DNA of 64,000 bases from Chloroflexota bacterium (GCA_002721445.1 PBKN01000018.1:1-64000); one strand, 5' to 3'; positions 19,477-28,491 are shown, counted from the stretch's first letter. The notes: generated by a model not told the origin, from the letters alone. Numbers and translations are program-made.

Positions 19477-20643
19477 TTATTCTTCAATTTTAGATACAAG
19501 TTCTAGCAATGCATCTATTATCCTAGGACCAGGTGCTTGCATAAATAATATAGGATCTAAGTCTTTAACTCTTTCTTCCCTAATAGCTGTTAATCTATTA
19601 AAACCAGGAATGGATGGCAATGTTTGTGATAATCTAGGTGCAGGAGGGGGTGCTGGGTTTATAGTAAATATATATCCAGGGTCAGAACGCATTGCAGTTT
19701 CCCCAGCCCAAGATGTATAACCAGGATAAGGACCAGCATCATCCATTCCTGCTGCTACATTTTTTAAATTTAGAATGTCAGCAACTAAACCTGCATAGGA
19801 TTCTGGCTTAGCAGCATATAAATTACGATCAGCATCAGATATTAATATTAAAATATCTCCTGAATAATTAACCCTTTCAGATATTTCTTCAATTTGCTTA
19901 TTCATATCAATCAAAACTTGATTAACTTCCTCTTCTTTATTAAAAATAATTCCCATACTTTGAATACCGTCACTAATGTCTTCTAAAGAAGTAGCTCTAA
20001 CTGCAAATATAGGTATACCAAATCTACTAAGATCTCTCATAAACCTAGCTTGCGTTAATGCTTCAATAACAATTAAGTCAGGCTCTTGGGCTATAATAGC
20101 TTCAAAGTTTGGTGTGTAAGCACTTCCAACTGTAGGTAAATTCATAATTTGTTCAGGATATCTAGAAGAAGCATCTCTTGCTATAACACTACCTCCTGCT
20201 TTATAAATCATTTCAGTAGCAGTAGGACTTAAGCTTACAACCCTCACAGGACCTACATCTATTTCAACTTCTCTATTCAGTTTATCTATAAGAATAATTG
20301 CTTTAACATCATCGTGCTGTTCTCCATCATCATCGTGCTGTTCTCCATCATCATCGTGATGTTCTCCATCATCATCGTGACGCTCTCCATCTTCATCATC
20401 GTGATGCTCTCCATCTTCATCATCGTGATGCTCTCCATCTTCATCGTGATGTTCTCCATCTTCATCATCGTGACGCTCTCCATCTTCATCATTTTTAGAT
20501 TCAGATGTATTTATTACTTGAGCCACATTTTCTTTCTCTTGAACCTCCAAATCATTATTTGAGGATTCAAGCACATCACAAGCTATAAAAACAAATAACA
20601 ACAAAGCTACTGGTAAAAACATGTATTTATTAAAATTCATCAT
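19477..20643 (-). CDS. BtuF/FhuD-like ABC transporter substrate-binding lipoprotein with His/Asp-rich repeat linker
   Basis: Lipobox FVFIAC, eight (D)(D/E)DGE(R/H/Q)HD repeats, then VRVVSLSPTATEMIYKAGG...PTVGSAYTPNFEAIIAQEPDLIVIEA. Confidence 0.88.
   Translation of the reverse strand: MMNFNKYMFLPVALLLFVFIACDVLESSNNDLEVQEKENVAQVINTSESKNDEDGERHDDEDGEHHDEDGEHHDDEDGEHHDDEDGERHDDDGEHHDDDGEQHDDDGEQHDDVKAIILIDKLNREVEIDVGPVRVVSLSPTATEMIYKAGGSVIARDASSRYPEQIMNLPTVGSAYTPNFEAIIAQEPDLIVIEALTQARFMRDLSRFGIPIFAVRATSLEDISDGIQSMGIIFNKEEEVNQVLIDMNKQIEEISERVNYSGDILILISDADRNLYAAKPESYAGLVADILNLKNVAAGMDDAGPYPGYTSWAGETAMRSDPGYIFTINPAPPPAPRLSQTLPSIPGFNRLTAIREERVKDLDPILFMQAPGPRIIDALLELVSKIEE
20304..20492 (-). repeat. 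In-frame tandem repeat encoding 8 units of (D)(D/E)DGExHD
   Basis: 21/24-bp units readable on + strand as (atc)atcatcgtg(a/c)(t/c)g(t/c)tctccatc(ttc). Confidence 0.9.
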
Positions 20644-20913
20644 TTAAAAAAATTCCCTTTCATAAAAATAAAATAACTTAAATATTAAGTAAATAAATAA
20701 TATTAATAATTATAGATGAAACAGGTCATCTTTATATCTTTTATTCATGAATTATCAACCTCTATGTAATACCTTACTTCATCACATTTTTTTTACAATA
20801 TAAAACTAACATTATAAAACTAACACTCAAACTAAAATTATTAAACAAATAAATTAAAAAATTATGCAATTAAATATTGATCATTAATAAACATAATATT
20901 AGTAAAACGCAAA

Positions 20914-21030
20914 GAATATGCTGATGTTAGTTGAGTGTAAAATTTATATTTATGTTAGGCAGGTTTCAGTTTGTAAAAATATTAAGGATACTAATATTAA
21001 GGTAAAAGGTTAACTAACAACAGCATATTC
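20914..21030. repeat. Intergenic inverted-repeat element: 19-bp arms (18/19 matching) around a 79-bp core
   Basis: GAATATGCTGATGTTAGTT (20914-20932) vs reverse complement of AACTAACAACAGCATATTC (21012-21030); core contains direct repeat AATATTAAGG at 20978 and 20993. Confidence 0.8.
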
Positions 21031-21067
21031 AGTTTTAGGATATATATATGTTATATATATTTCTTAT

Positions 21068-22261
21068 TTAATTGATCAGGCCTACCTCTCGTAATAACGC
21101 CTGAGTTCCAGCTAAGTCTTCTAAATCAGCCATATCTAGATCAGCTTTATTAAGATCAGCCAAAGGAGTTAGCAATCTGTTTACTTTAACTCCATCAACT
21201 AGCGGATATTCATAAGTTTGACCAGTAAAATATTGTTGGGCAACTTTAGAAAGCATGAAGTTTAAGAATCTTTCTGCATTATCTTTGTTTTCAGCAGTCT
21301 TAAGTATTGAAGCACCGGCTACTAATACTAAACTACCAGGACCCTTAGAATTCAAATAATGATTTCTAGCGCCAAAACCATCACCTGCTTCTGCTAAGAA
21401 CCTATATAAATAATAATGATTAACAAATCCTACGTGAATTTCTCCTTTACCTGCAGCTTCTACAGTCGGAGTATTCTTAGGATAAACAATTGGATCATTA
21501 GCTTTTATACATTCAAGCCATTCACGAGTTTTATCTTCTCCCCACTGAGCTCTCATTGCAGTAATCATAGCTTGAAATGAACCATTAGTTGGAGGCCATC
21601 CAATACGACCTTTCCATTCAGAATCACAAAAACCTAATAATGTTTCAGGAAGGTCAGTTGCAGGGTCAATACTTTCAGTATTATATACTACAGCTCTTGC
21701 TCTACCAGAGATACCTACCCACTGTCCATTTGCAGACTGTGCCCAAGCAGGTACCTTACTTAAGATTTCCGCATCAATCTTTTCAGTCATGCCTTTATTT
21801 ACAACAACAGCTAAACCACCTGGATCTTGAGCAAAGAATATATCTGCTGGAGACTTACTTCCTTCTTCCATTAATACTGCAGCAATTTCACCAGTTTTTC
21901 CATATTTCACTTGTACATCTATCCCAGTCGCTTCTGCAAACTGTGCTATTATAGGTGCAACTAGTGATTCTTTACGACCAGAATAAACTACTAATTTACC
22001 TGGATCAGCTGGCACTTCTTTTACTACTTCTACAGTTTTTTCTACAATTTTCTCTTTAGGTACTTCTTTTATTACTTCTACAATTTTCTCTTTAGGTACT
22101 TCTTTTATTACTTCTTTTATTACTTCTTCAGTAACAATTTTTTCTACAGGTACTTCTTTAACTACCTCTTTAATTATCTCTTCAGCTTCACAAGCAAATA
22201 ATGAAAAGCTTAAAAGAGCTAGTGGCAAAAATACTATATTTTTTTTAAATAATTTATACAA
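21068..22261 (-). CDS. Iron(III)-type extracellular solute-binding lipoprotein (FutA/IdiA-like)
   Basis: Lipobox SLFAC; EVVKEVPVEKIV stalk; LVVYSGRKESLVAPIIAQFAEATGIDVQVKYGKTGEIAAVLMEEGSKSPADIFFAQDPGGL. Confidence 0.88.
   Translation of the reverse strand: MYKLFKKNIVFLPLALLSFSLFACEAEEIIKEVVKEVPVEKIVTEEVIKEVIKEVPKEKIVEVIKEVPKEKIVEKTVEVVKEVPADPGKLVVYSGRKESLVAPIIAQFAEATGIDVQVKYGKTGEIAAVLMEEGSKSPADIFFAQDPGGLAVVVNKGMTEKIDAEILSKVPAWAQSANGQWVGISGRARAVVYNTESIDPATDLPETLLGFCDSEWKGRIGWPPTNGSFQAMITAMRAQWGEDKTREWLECIKANDPIVYPKNTPTVEAAGKGEIHVGFVNHYYLYRFLAEAGDGFGARNHYLNSKGPGSLVLVAGASILKTAENKDNAERFLNFMLSKVAQQYFTGQTYEYPLVDGVKVNRLLTPLADLNKADLDMADLEDLAGTQALLREVGLIN
22041..22115. repeat. Perfect 36-bp tandem duplication in the stalk-coding part of the solute-binding protein
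   Basis: tctacaattttctctttaggtacttcttttattact at 22041 and 22077; encodes a 12-aa EVIKEVPKEKIV-type unit. Confidence 0.8.
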
Positions 22262-22470
22262 TTATCCCCTCCATATATATTTTGTATATAAATGTTTATC
22301 TATTTACTAAGTATATACTTATGAATAATAGACGTCAATAGTTTAATTAATTATAAGCTCAAACAATAGAATTTAATTACTGCAAGCTATTTAATTTATT
22401 AAGCCATAATTAACAACACAAATTAATTTTGCCTTACAGATTTGATTGTTTATAGAAAAAATCTTATTTA

Positions 22471-22557
22471 TTAATTAAAATTAGATAATACTTTAAGAAA
22501 TATGATTGAAATTGCTATAAAAATCCAAAAAACTAATCGAGGACTATTAAATTTCAT
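22471..22557 (-). CDS. Putative 28-aa single-TM microprotein MKFNSPRLVFWIFIAISIIFLKVLSNFN
   Basis: ATG at 22555-22557, TAA at 22471-22473, 23 bp after the amidase stop; hydrophobic core flanked by basic residues; SD weak. Confidence 0.3.
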   Translation of the reverse strand: MKFNSPRLVFWIFIAISIIFLKVLSNFN

Positions 22558-22579
22558 TTTTGTTACTCTCTATATAATA

Positions 22580-24016
22580 TCAAGATACAGGTGGAATATA
22601 TTGAGTCCAAGGTTTAGCTTTTTCAAATGCAGAAGATGCTGCCATAACTAATGCATCAGCACCTTTTTTACCTATTATATGTAAACCAATAGGCATTCCA
22701 TCTTTAGAAAAACCACAAGGAACAGTTGCTGCAGGATATCCAATAACATTTATCGGATAAGTAAATGGATGAGATCCGTATATATAGGACATAGTCTCTG
22801 GACTAGGATATACTTCTTTACCTGCTATTAATTTTGGAGGAGTATCTACTGGAAATGCTGTCGAAGGCATAGTTGGAGATAATAATAAATCAAATTTCCC
22901 AAACTCATCTTCAAACTTAGATATCATAATATCTCTTTCACCCAATGCTTTTACAAGTTCATCTGTAGTTACATCTCTAGATGATTCTAAAACATATTGC
23001 ATATACCAAGTGAGTTTTTCTTTATTTTCTTCTAATTGACTGATATTAAATTTTATAACAGATTTATAAATAGCCCACCAGGAAAAAAATGGATCTTCAA
23101 GGTTTAATTTTGATTCATCCAAGCTACATCCTAAATCTTGAAAAATTTTTGCAGCTTTAGATGTGATTTCTAATACTTCTGGTTCTGAATTAATATAACC
23201 AAAATCTGAAGACCATCCTAATCGTAAACCTTTTATATCTTTATTTAACGATCCGATATAATCTGGAATAGTTCCTCTTAATGATGCAGGATCTCTTGGA
23301 TCATGACCTGCTAATACTTCAAGCATCATAGCTGAATCTCTTACAGATCTGCTCATAGGACCTTGTTGACTTAAATAATTTGGAATATGTTGAGCTGGAG
23401 TACCGGAATATTTAGGCACCCGTCCCTGAGTGTTTTTTAATCCATATAGACCACAATAACTTGAAGGGATTCTTATTGAACCTCCTCCATCTCCACCAGT
23501 AGCTAAAGAGCATAAACCAGCAGCCATAGCTGCCCCTGCCCCACCACTTGAAGCTCCTGTAGTTCTTTCGGTATTCCATGGATTACGACAATGATCCCCC
23601 AGCCTGTTTTCATTAAAACCTACTGCTCCAAATTCAGATGCATTAGTTTTGCCTAATATAATTGCTCCAGCTTTTCTAAGGCGTTCCACAACTATAGTAT
23701 CAGCTGTAGGGATATTATCTTTATAGATTAAAGAACCTTGAGTAGTACGAATACCTTCAGTCATTTCTAAATCTTTAACACCTATAGGTATTCCATGTAA
23801 TTTGCCAAGAGCTTCTCCAGATAAAACAGCTTTTTCAGCTTTACTAGCACTTTCTAGAGCTTCTTTTTCATTTAAAGTTAAATATGAGTTGAGTTGAGGG
23901 TCAAGTCTATTAATACGCTCAAAATATATCTTTGTAATTTCTACAGGAGAAACTTTTTTTTTCTTAATTAAATCTCGCATTTCCCATGCAGATGTAAAGG
24001 CTAATTCTTTACTCAT
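22580..24016 (-). CDS. Amidase (amidase signature family)
   Basis: GIPIGVKDLEMTEGIRTTQGS, RTTGASSGGAGAAMAAGLCSLATGGDGGGSIRIPSSYCG; start corrected to MSKELAFTSAWEMRDLI. Confidence 0.92.
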   Translation of the reverse strand: MSKELAFTSAWEMRDLIKKKKVSPVEITKIYFERINRLDPQLNSYLTLNEKEALESASKAEKAVLSGEALGKLHGIPIGVKDLEMTEGIRTTQGSLIYKDNIPTADTIVVERLRKAGAIILGKTNASEFGAVGFNENRLGDHCRNPWNTERTTGASSGGAGAAMAAGLCSLATGGDGGGSIRIPSSYCGLYGLKNTQGRVPKYSGTPAQHIPNYLSQQGPMSRSVRDSAMMLEVLAGHDPRDPASLRGTIPDYIGSLNKDIKGLRLGWSSDFGYINSEPEVLEITSKAAKIFQDLGCSLDESKLNLEDPFFSWWAIYKSVIKFNISQLEENKEKLTWYMQYVLESSRDVTTDELVKALGERDIMISKFEDEFGKFDLLLSPTMPSTAFPVDTPPKLIAGKEVYPSPETMSYIYGSHPFTYPINVIGYPAATVPCGFSKDGMPIGLHIIGKKGADALVMAASSAFEKAKPWTQYIPPVS

Positions 24017-24098
24017 ATATATATATCCTCTCAAAATATGTAATTTTGAGATAGTATATACGCCAAATAAGCTAATTACAAATATAAATATTAATTAA

Positions 24099-25370
24099 CT
24101 AAACCTTTTTAGGTATGAACTTAACTGGAGGCTTAGCTAAAATAGCAGATATAATACAAAGTATAGGTAAAACGATAAATAAAGATACTGATTTTTCATA
24201 AGACCCAGTATAATCAACTAACCATGCTAATGGAAATGGTCCTATTGCTGCAGACCCAACAACAATTGTAGCTACGAAACCCTTTATAGATCCTATTGAT
24301 TTTCTTCCATAATAATTAGCCCAAATTACAGGACTAACTATTTGAGAAAACCCCATAGAAAACCCTAATATACCTGCATACACAAAACCTTCCCAAGTGT
24401 TTGAAATTAAAAAAATTAAAAACATTCCCGTAATAGCAATAATTTGATTAAAAGCTATAAGAAATCTCCCAGGAATTTTTTCTATCAAAAAACCTGAAAA
24501 AAAAGAACCTATTAACATCATAGGTGATACTGCAAAAAATGCCTTAGCTGCTACTGAAGAATCTAAACCTCGACTCTCAAACAAAGGCACTTGTATAAAT
24601 GTTAATGCTGTCATAATTAATGGATTTGAAGTATTTGCAAATAATAAAAACCAAAATGTCTTAGTTTTCATAGCTTCCTTTAAAGTCCAGCTATCTTCAT
24701 CATTAACATAATCACGAGTATGGGCCACAGTATTTTTAGAATAAATTAATCCATCTGGAAATAATCCAATAGATTCTGGACTTCTACGGAGTATAAATAA
24801 AGAAGGTAGAAGTAAACCCAATAAAATTATAATTGCTAAAAATCTCCAAGATTCCTCCCAACTATAATTTATAATCAAAACAAAAATTAAATTCGGGTAG
24901 ATAGCTTGACTAAGAGAACTCCCTAATGAATTAAATGCACTAGCTCTACCTCTATATTTTACAAACCATACTGCAATCAGACTACTTGAAACCAAAAACA
25001 ATGAACCTTGTCCTAAGCCCCTAAGAAGTGTGAAACCAATATATAGTTCAAACGAATTCGATACATGGCTCATCCATATACAACTTATACAGAAAAATAT
25101 TGCAATTAAAGGCATTAATATTTGACCACCTAGCTTATCAAATGACTTACCAATAAAAACCATAAAAACAGCTGCAGACAAAGAACCCAAAGTATACAAA
25201 CTTGCAATTTCTGAAAGACTGAGATTCAAGCTTTTACGCATTGGCTCCAAAAATATAGATATTGCATAAGTTTGACCAGGTCCTGAAAAGAACATAGCTA
25301 ATGCAGTAACTGATAAGATTAACCACCCATAATAATATGGAAAAATCTTTTGTAAACTAAATAGCTTCAT
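24099..25370 (-). CDS. MFS transporter (OFA/monocarboxylate-like)
   Basis: 423 aa; YYGWLILSVTALAMFFSGPGQTYAISIFLEPM N-terminus typical of this subfamily. Confidence 0.82.
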   Translation of the reverse strand: MKLFSLQKIFPYYYGWLILSVTALAMFFSGPGQTYAISIFLEPMRKSLNLSLSEIASLYTLGSLSAAVFMVFIGKSFDKLGGQILMPLIAIFFCISCIWMSHVSNSFELYIGFTLLRGLGQGSLFLVSSSLIAVWFVKYRGRASAFNSLGSSLSQAIYPNLIFVLIINYSWEESWRFLAIIILLGLLLPSLFILRRSPESIGLFPDGLIYSKNTVAHTRDYVNDEDSWTLKEAMKTKTFWFLLFANTSNPLIMTALTFIQVPLFESRGLDSSVAAKAFFAVSPMMLIGSFFSGFLIEKIPGRFLIAFNQIIAITGMFLIFLISNTWEGFVYAGILGFSMGFSQIVSPVIWANYYGRKSIGSIKGFVATIVVGSAAIGPFPLAWLVDYTGSYEKSVSLFIVLPILCIISAILAKPPVKFIPKKV

Positions 25371-25376
25371 CTAATT

Positions 25377-26567
25377 TCACGAATAAACTATTTTCTTTAA
25401 TTCATTCCTAATTTTATACGAATATGAAGGCATCAATTGTGTCAAAAATATACATATAAATTCTGAATGCGGGTCAATCCAAAAATATGTACTTGCAGCG
25501 CCTCCCCATCCATATTGGCCAGAAGGTCCCTCATCAGTATTCTCCATTTGTATAGAAAACCCTAAACCAAAACCTATTCCTTCAAAAGATGATTCAGCCC
25601 ATCTTAAACCAGGCATAGCAGTTGAAAGTAAATCTTGATTATTAAATAAATGATTTTTAGTCATTAGTTCTACAGTAGAAGCATTAATAACTTTCTTATC
25701 TTGAAACACACCTTTATTTAATAACATAGAAGAAAATTTAATATAATCGTCAAAAGTAGAAACTAATCCTCCTCCTCCAGAAAAAAACCCTGGTTTTTTC
25801 AAATATCTACTAGACTCAGGATCATCAACTAGTTTTAATTTGTCAGAAGGACTATTATAATAATTTGCAGTAAACCTATGGACTTTACTACTGGAAACAT
25901 GAAAGCCAGTATCTGACATACCTAGTGGGTAAAAAATATTCTTATTCATATATTCTTCCAATGAATAACCAGAAACAATTGAAACTATATAACCAATAAC
26001 ATCAGTAGATACAGAATAATTCCATAAAGTCCCTGGAGAAAATAATAGAGGTAAATTCGATAAAGATTCTATAAGATCTTCAGTTGAATTATTGAAAAAT
26101 CCATCTGGAGAAGATAATTCTCTATATAATTCATCTATTTTAGTATTACTAATATATCCATAACTTAAACCCGATTGATGAGTCATCAGATCTTTTATAG
26201 TCATATGCCTAACAGGAGTATCAACAATAAAATTGCCTAAATCTCCAGAATTATATACTTTCAAATTTTTCCATGATTCAATGTATTTATATACTGGATC
26301 ATTTAAATTAATTGAACCTGATTCATATAACTGCATTAATGCAACACTAGTAATTGGTTTAGTCATAGAATAGATCCTAAATATTGAATCTTTTCCCATT
26401 GGTCTTGACCTTTCAACATCCATCATACCTAATGGGTCTAAGAGTGTTACATCACCTTTATTATAAAAACCAATTAAAACACCTGGATACTTCCCAGAAT
26501 TTATATAATTTTTTTGTATATGATTTTCTATATGTCTTAACTTTTTGTCAGATAATACAAAGCTCAT
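25377..26567 (-). CDS. Serine hydrolase, beta-lactamase class C / DD-peptidase family
   Basis: RIYSMTKPITSVALMQL (SxxK), DLMTHQSGLSYGY, WNYSVSTDVIGYIV (YxS/N). Confidence 0.9.
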   Translation of the reverse strand: MSFVLSDKKLRHIENHIQKNYINSGKYPGVLIGFYNKGDVTLLDPLGMMDVERSRPMGKDSIFRIYSMTKPITSVALMQLYESGSINLNDPVYKYIESWKNLKVYNSGDLGNFIVDTPVRHMTIKDLMTHQSGLSYGYISNTKIDELYRELSSPDGFFNNSTEDLIESLSNLPLLFSPGTLWNYSVSTDVIGYIVSIVSGYSLEEYMNKNIFYPLGMSDTGFHVSSSKVHRFTANYYNSPSDKLKLVDDPESSRYLKKPGFFSGGGGLVSTFDDYIKFSSMLLNKGVFQDKKVINASTVELMTKNHLFNNQDLLSTAMPGLRWAESSFEGIGFGLGFSIQMENTDEGPSGQYGWGGAASTYFWIDPHSEFICIFLTQLMPSYSYKIRNELKKIVYS

Positions 26568-26568
26568 A

Positions 26569-26988
26569 TCATTCTAATTCTATAATAGGAGAACCATCAT
26601 TAACTTGATCTCCTGAAGAAACAAAAACTTTTTTTACTATCCCAGACCAATCAGCCTTTAACGATTGTTGCATTTTCATTGCTTCAAGGACACATACATC
26701 ATCACCAGTAATAACTTGATCACCTTCCTTCACCGCAACAGATATAATTGATCCAGGCATTGGGGAATAAAAAGTTCTCCCTCCAGACCCTTCATTTACA
26801 GATATATTTGTATTAGTTTTTGAAGAAGGTTTTTCATCAATCGATTTTTTGTCAATTGATTTTAGTTGATCAGTATAAACTTCAATCTCATCACCATTAA
26901 CTATAACTCTTACAGGATTAGAGTCTATATTATCAACTTCTACTAAATAGTCTTTTCCATCAATGCTTACTTTTATTTTTTTAACCAT
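26569..26988 (-). CDS. Biotin/lipoyl-binding carrier protein (decarboxylase BCCP)
   Basis: C-terminal EAMKMQQSLKADWSGIVKKVFVSSGDQVNDGSPIIEL biotinyl domain. Confidence 0.88.
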   Translation of the reverse strand: MVKKIKVSIDGKDYLVEVDNIDSNPVRVIVNGDEIEVYTDQLKSIDKKSIDEKPSSKTNTNISVNEGSGGRTFYSPMPGSIISVAVKEGDQVITGDDVCVLEAMKMQQSLKADWSGIVKKVFVSSGDQVNDGSPIIELE

Positions 26989-27014
26989 TTTACGTACTCA
27001 AATTTAATTTAAAA

Positions 27015-28166
27015 TTAAAAACTATTACTTAATGCAATAAATACTCCAGCCACTACTGCCGAACCAATTACACCAGCTACATTAGGACCCATAGCATGAG
27101 ATAACAGGTAATTTTTAGAATTATTTTCTTGACCAATATGGTGAGACAACCTTGCAGCCATAGGAACCGCAGATACTCCTGCTGAACCTATTAATGGATT
27201 AATTTTTTCTTTTAAAAAGAGGTTCATAATCTTTGCAAACAGTAAACCACCTACAGTTCCAAACATAAAAGCAACTAAACCTAAAACAAGTATAATTATT
27301 GTATCAAGTTTAAATACTGTTTCAGCGGTTAATTGAGTTCCAACAGTAAGCATCAAAAATATTGTAGCTATATTTAGTAGTTCATTAGATGCAGCTGAGC
27401 TTAACCTCGGAACAACTCCACTCTCTTTAAATAAATTTCCAATAATAAACATGGATATTAATGGAGCAGATCTAGGAACTACTAAAATCACAATCACCAT
27501 TGCCAAGCAAGGAAAAATAATCTTCTCTAATTTAGAAACATCTCTAGCCGGTTTCATTTCAATTTTACGTTCGGATTCAGTTGTTAAAAGTCTCATTAAA
27601 GGGGGCTGTATAAAACCTATTGATGCCATATAAGAATATGCGATAACTGCAGTTATACCTAACAACTCAGGAGCTAATTGTGCTGAAAGAAATATAGTTG
27701 TAGGTCCATCAGCCCCGCCTATTATTCCAATAGCAGCAGATTCACTCAATGTAAACATTCCAGTAGCTAAAGCTCCCCAAAAAGCACAAAATATACCTAC
27801 CTGAGCAGCAGCTCCCAACAGTAAAACTTTAGGATTAGCAATTATAGGACCAAAATCTGTCATTGCACCTATGCCTAAAAATATTATTGGGGGTAAGATA
27901 TTCCAAAAAGATAAACCATAATGAAAGAATATACCAAAAATACCAGATTCTTGATAACCAGTACTCGTAGTGGGAGAATCTAATAATCCAGTTAATGGTA
28001 AATTTGCTACAATTACCCCTAACCCAATTGGCAATAATTCATAAGGCTCTAAATTCTTGTTAATAGCTATATATATAAAAATGAGCCCAACAAGTAACAT
28101 TAGGCAATTTTTCCAATTTATAGCAACAAAGCCAGTTGAATTAAAAAAATCTATAAATTCTGACAC
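27015..28166 (-). CDS. Sodium-translocating decarboxylase beta subunit (OadB/GcdB/MmdB family)
   Basis: FLGIGAMTDFGPIIANPKVLLLGAAAQ, ESAAIGIIGGADGPTTIFLS, SAGVSAVPMAARLSH, NYLLSHAMGPNVAGVIGSA. Confidence 0.93.
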   Translation of the reverse strand: MSEFIDFFNSTGFVAINWKNCLMLLVGLIFIYIAINKNLEPYELLPIGLGVIVANLPLTGLLDSPTTSTGYQESGIFGIFFHYGLSFWNILPPIIFLGIGAMTDFGPIIANPKVLLLGAAAQVGIFCAFWGALATGMFTLSESAAIGIIGGADGPTTIFLSAQLAPELLGITAVIAYSYMASIGFIQPPLMRLLTTESERKIEMKPARDVSKLEKIIFPCLAMVIVILVVPRSAPLISMFIIGNLFKESGVVPRLSSAASNELLNIATIFLMLTVGTQLTAETVFKLDTIIILVLGLVAFMFGTVGGLLFAKIMNLFLKEKINPLIGSAGVSAVPMAARLSHHIGQENNSKNYLLSHAMGPNVAGVIGSAVVAGVFIALSNSF

Positions 28167-28200
28167 TTTTTATATACACCAAACATAATATCAAGCCCAA

Positions 28201-28455
28201 TTATGATTCCTTACGCATTTGAGAATCAGCTATTAATAAAGTTACAACAGCAACAGCTGCTTTCGATTTATTTAAGGCTTCTAATTCTAATTTTTTTAAA
28301 TTTTTTGTATTTTTATCATTAATAATATTCAAAACTTTTTTTGTTAAAAAGCTTGTAAAATAAGCTGAAAACATCAAAAATAATAACAACCCAAAAGCTA
28401 CAGTAACCCCAATAAGCGTCAGGTTTAGAGCCTGGTTAAATATATCTATATCCAA
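28201..28455 (-). CDS. OadG family (decarboxylase gamma-like) small membrane subunit
   Basis: 84 aa, one N-terminal TM segment (LIGVTVAFGLLLFLMF), immediately upstream of the beta subunit. Confidence 0.7.
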   Translation of the reverse strand: MDIDIFNQALNLTLIGVTVAFGLLLFLMFSAYFTSFLTKKVLNIINDKNTKNLKKLELEALNKSKAAVAVVTLLIADSQMRKES

Positions 28456-28491
28456 TATAACCTCTTAATATTTTTTGATATAATACAAAAA

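Noticed and set aside
20304-20492. CRISPR-like short repeats
   Set aside because: Units are 21/24 bp, contiguous without unique spacers, and keep the reading frame of a protein.
20286-20562. ORFs 20286-20492 (-) and 20314-20562 (+) with repetitive MMKMENITM / IFIIVMLS translations
   Set aside because: Shadow frames of the in-frame DEDGEHHD repeat; the acidic/His frame continues into a clear binding-protein domain and has the lipobox.
20691-20731. Small hairpins ACTTAA-ATA-TTAAGT and AGATGA-AACAGG-TCATCT upstream of the BtuF-like gene
   Set aside because: Six-bp AT-rich arms; too weak to claim without conservation data.
20914-21030. Cobalamin riboswitch interpretation of the inverted-repeat element
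   Set aside because: I could not find the conserved B12-box type sequences; orientation and distance are possible but the class is unsupported.
21589-21954. 121-aa plus-strand ORF inside the iron-type binding protein gene
   Set aside because: Gln/Leu-rich antisense shadow; the minus-strand frame encodes a recognisable solute-binding protein.
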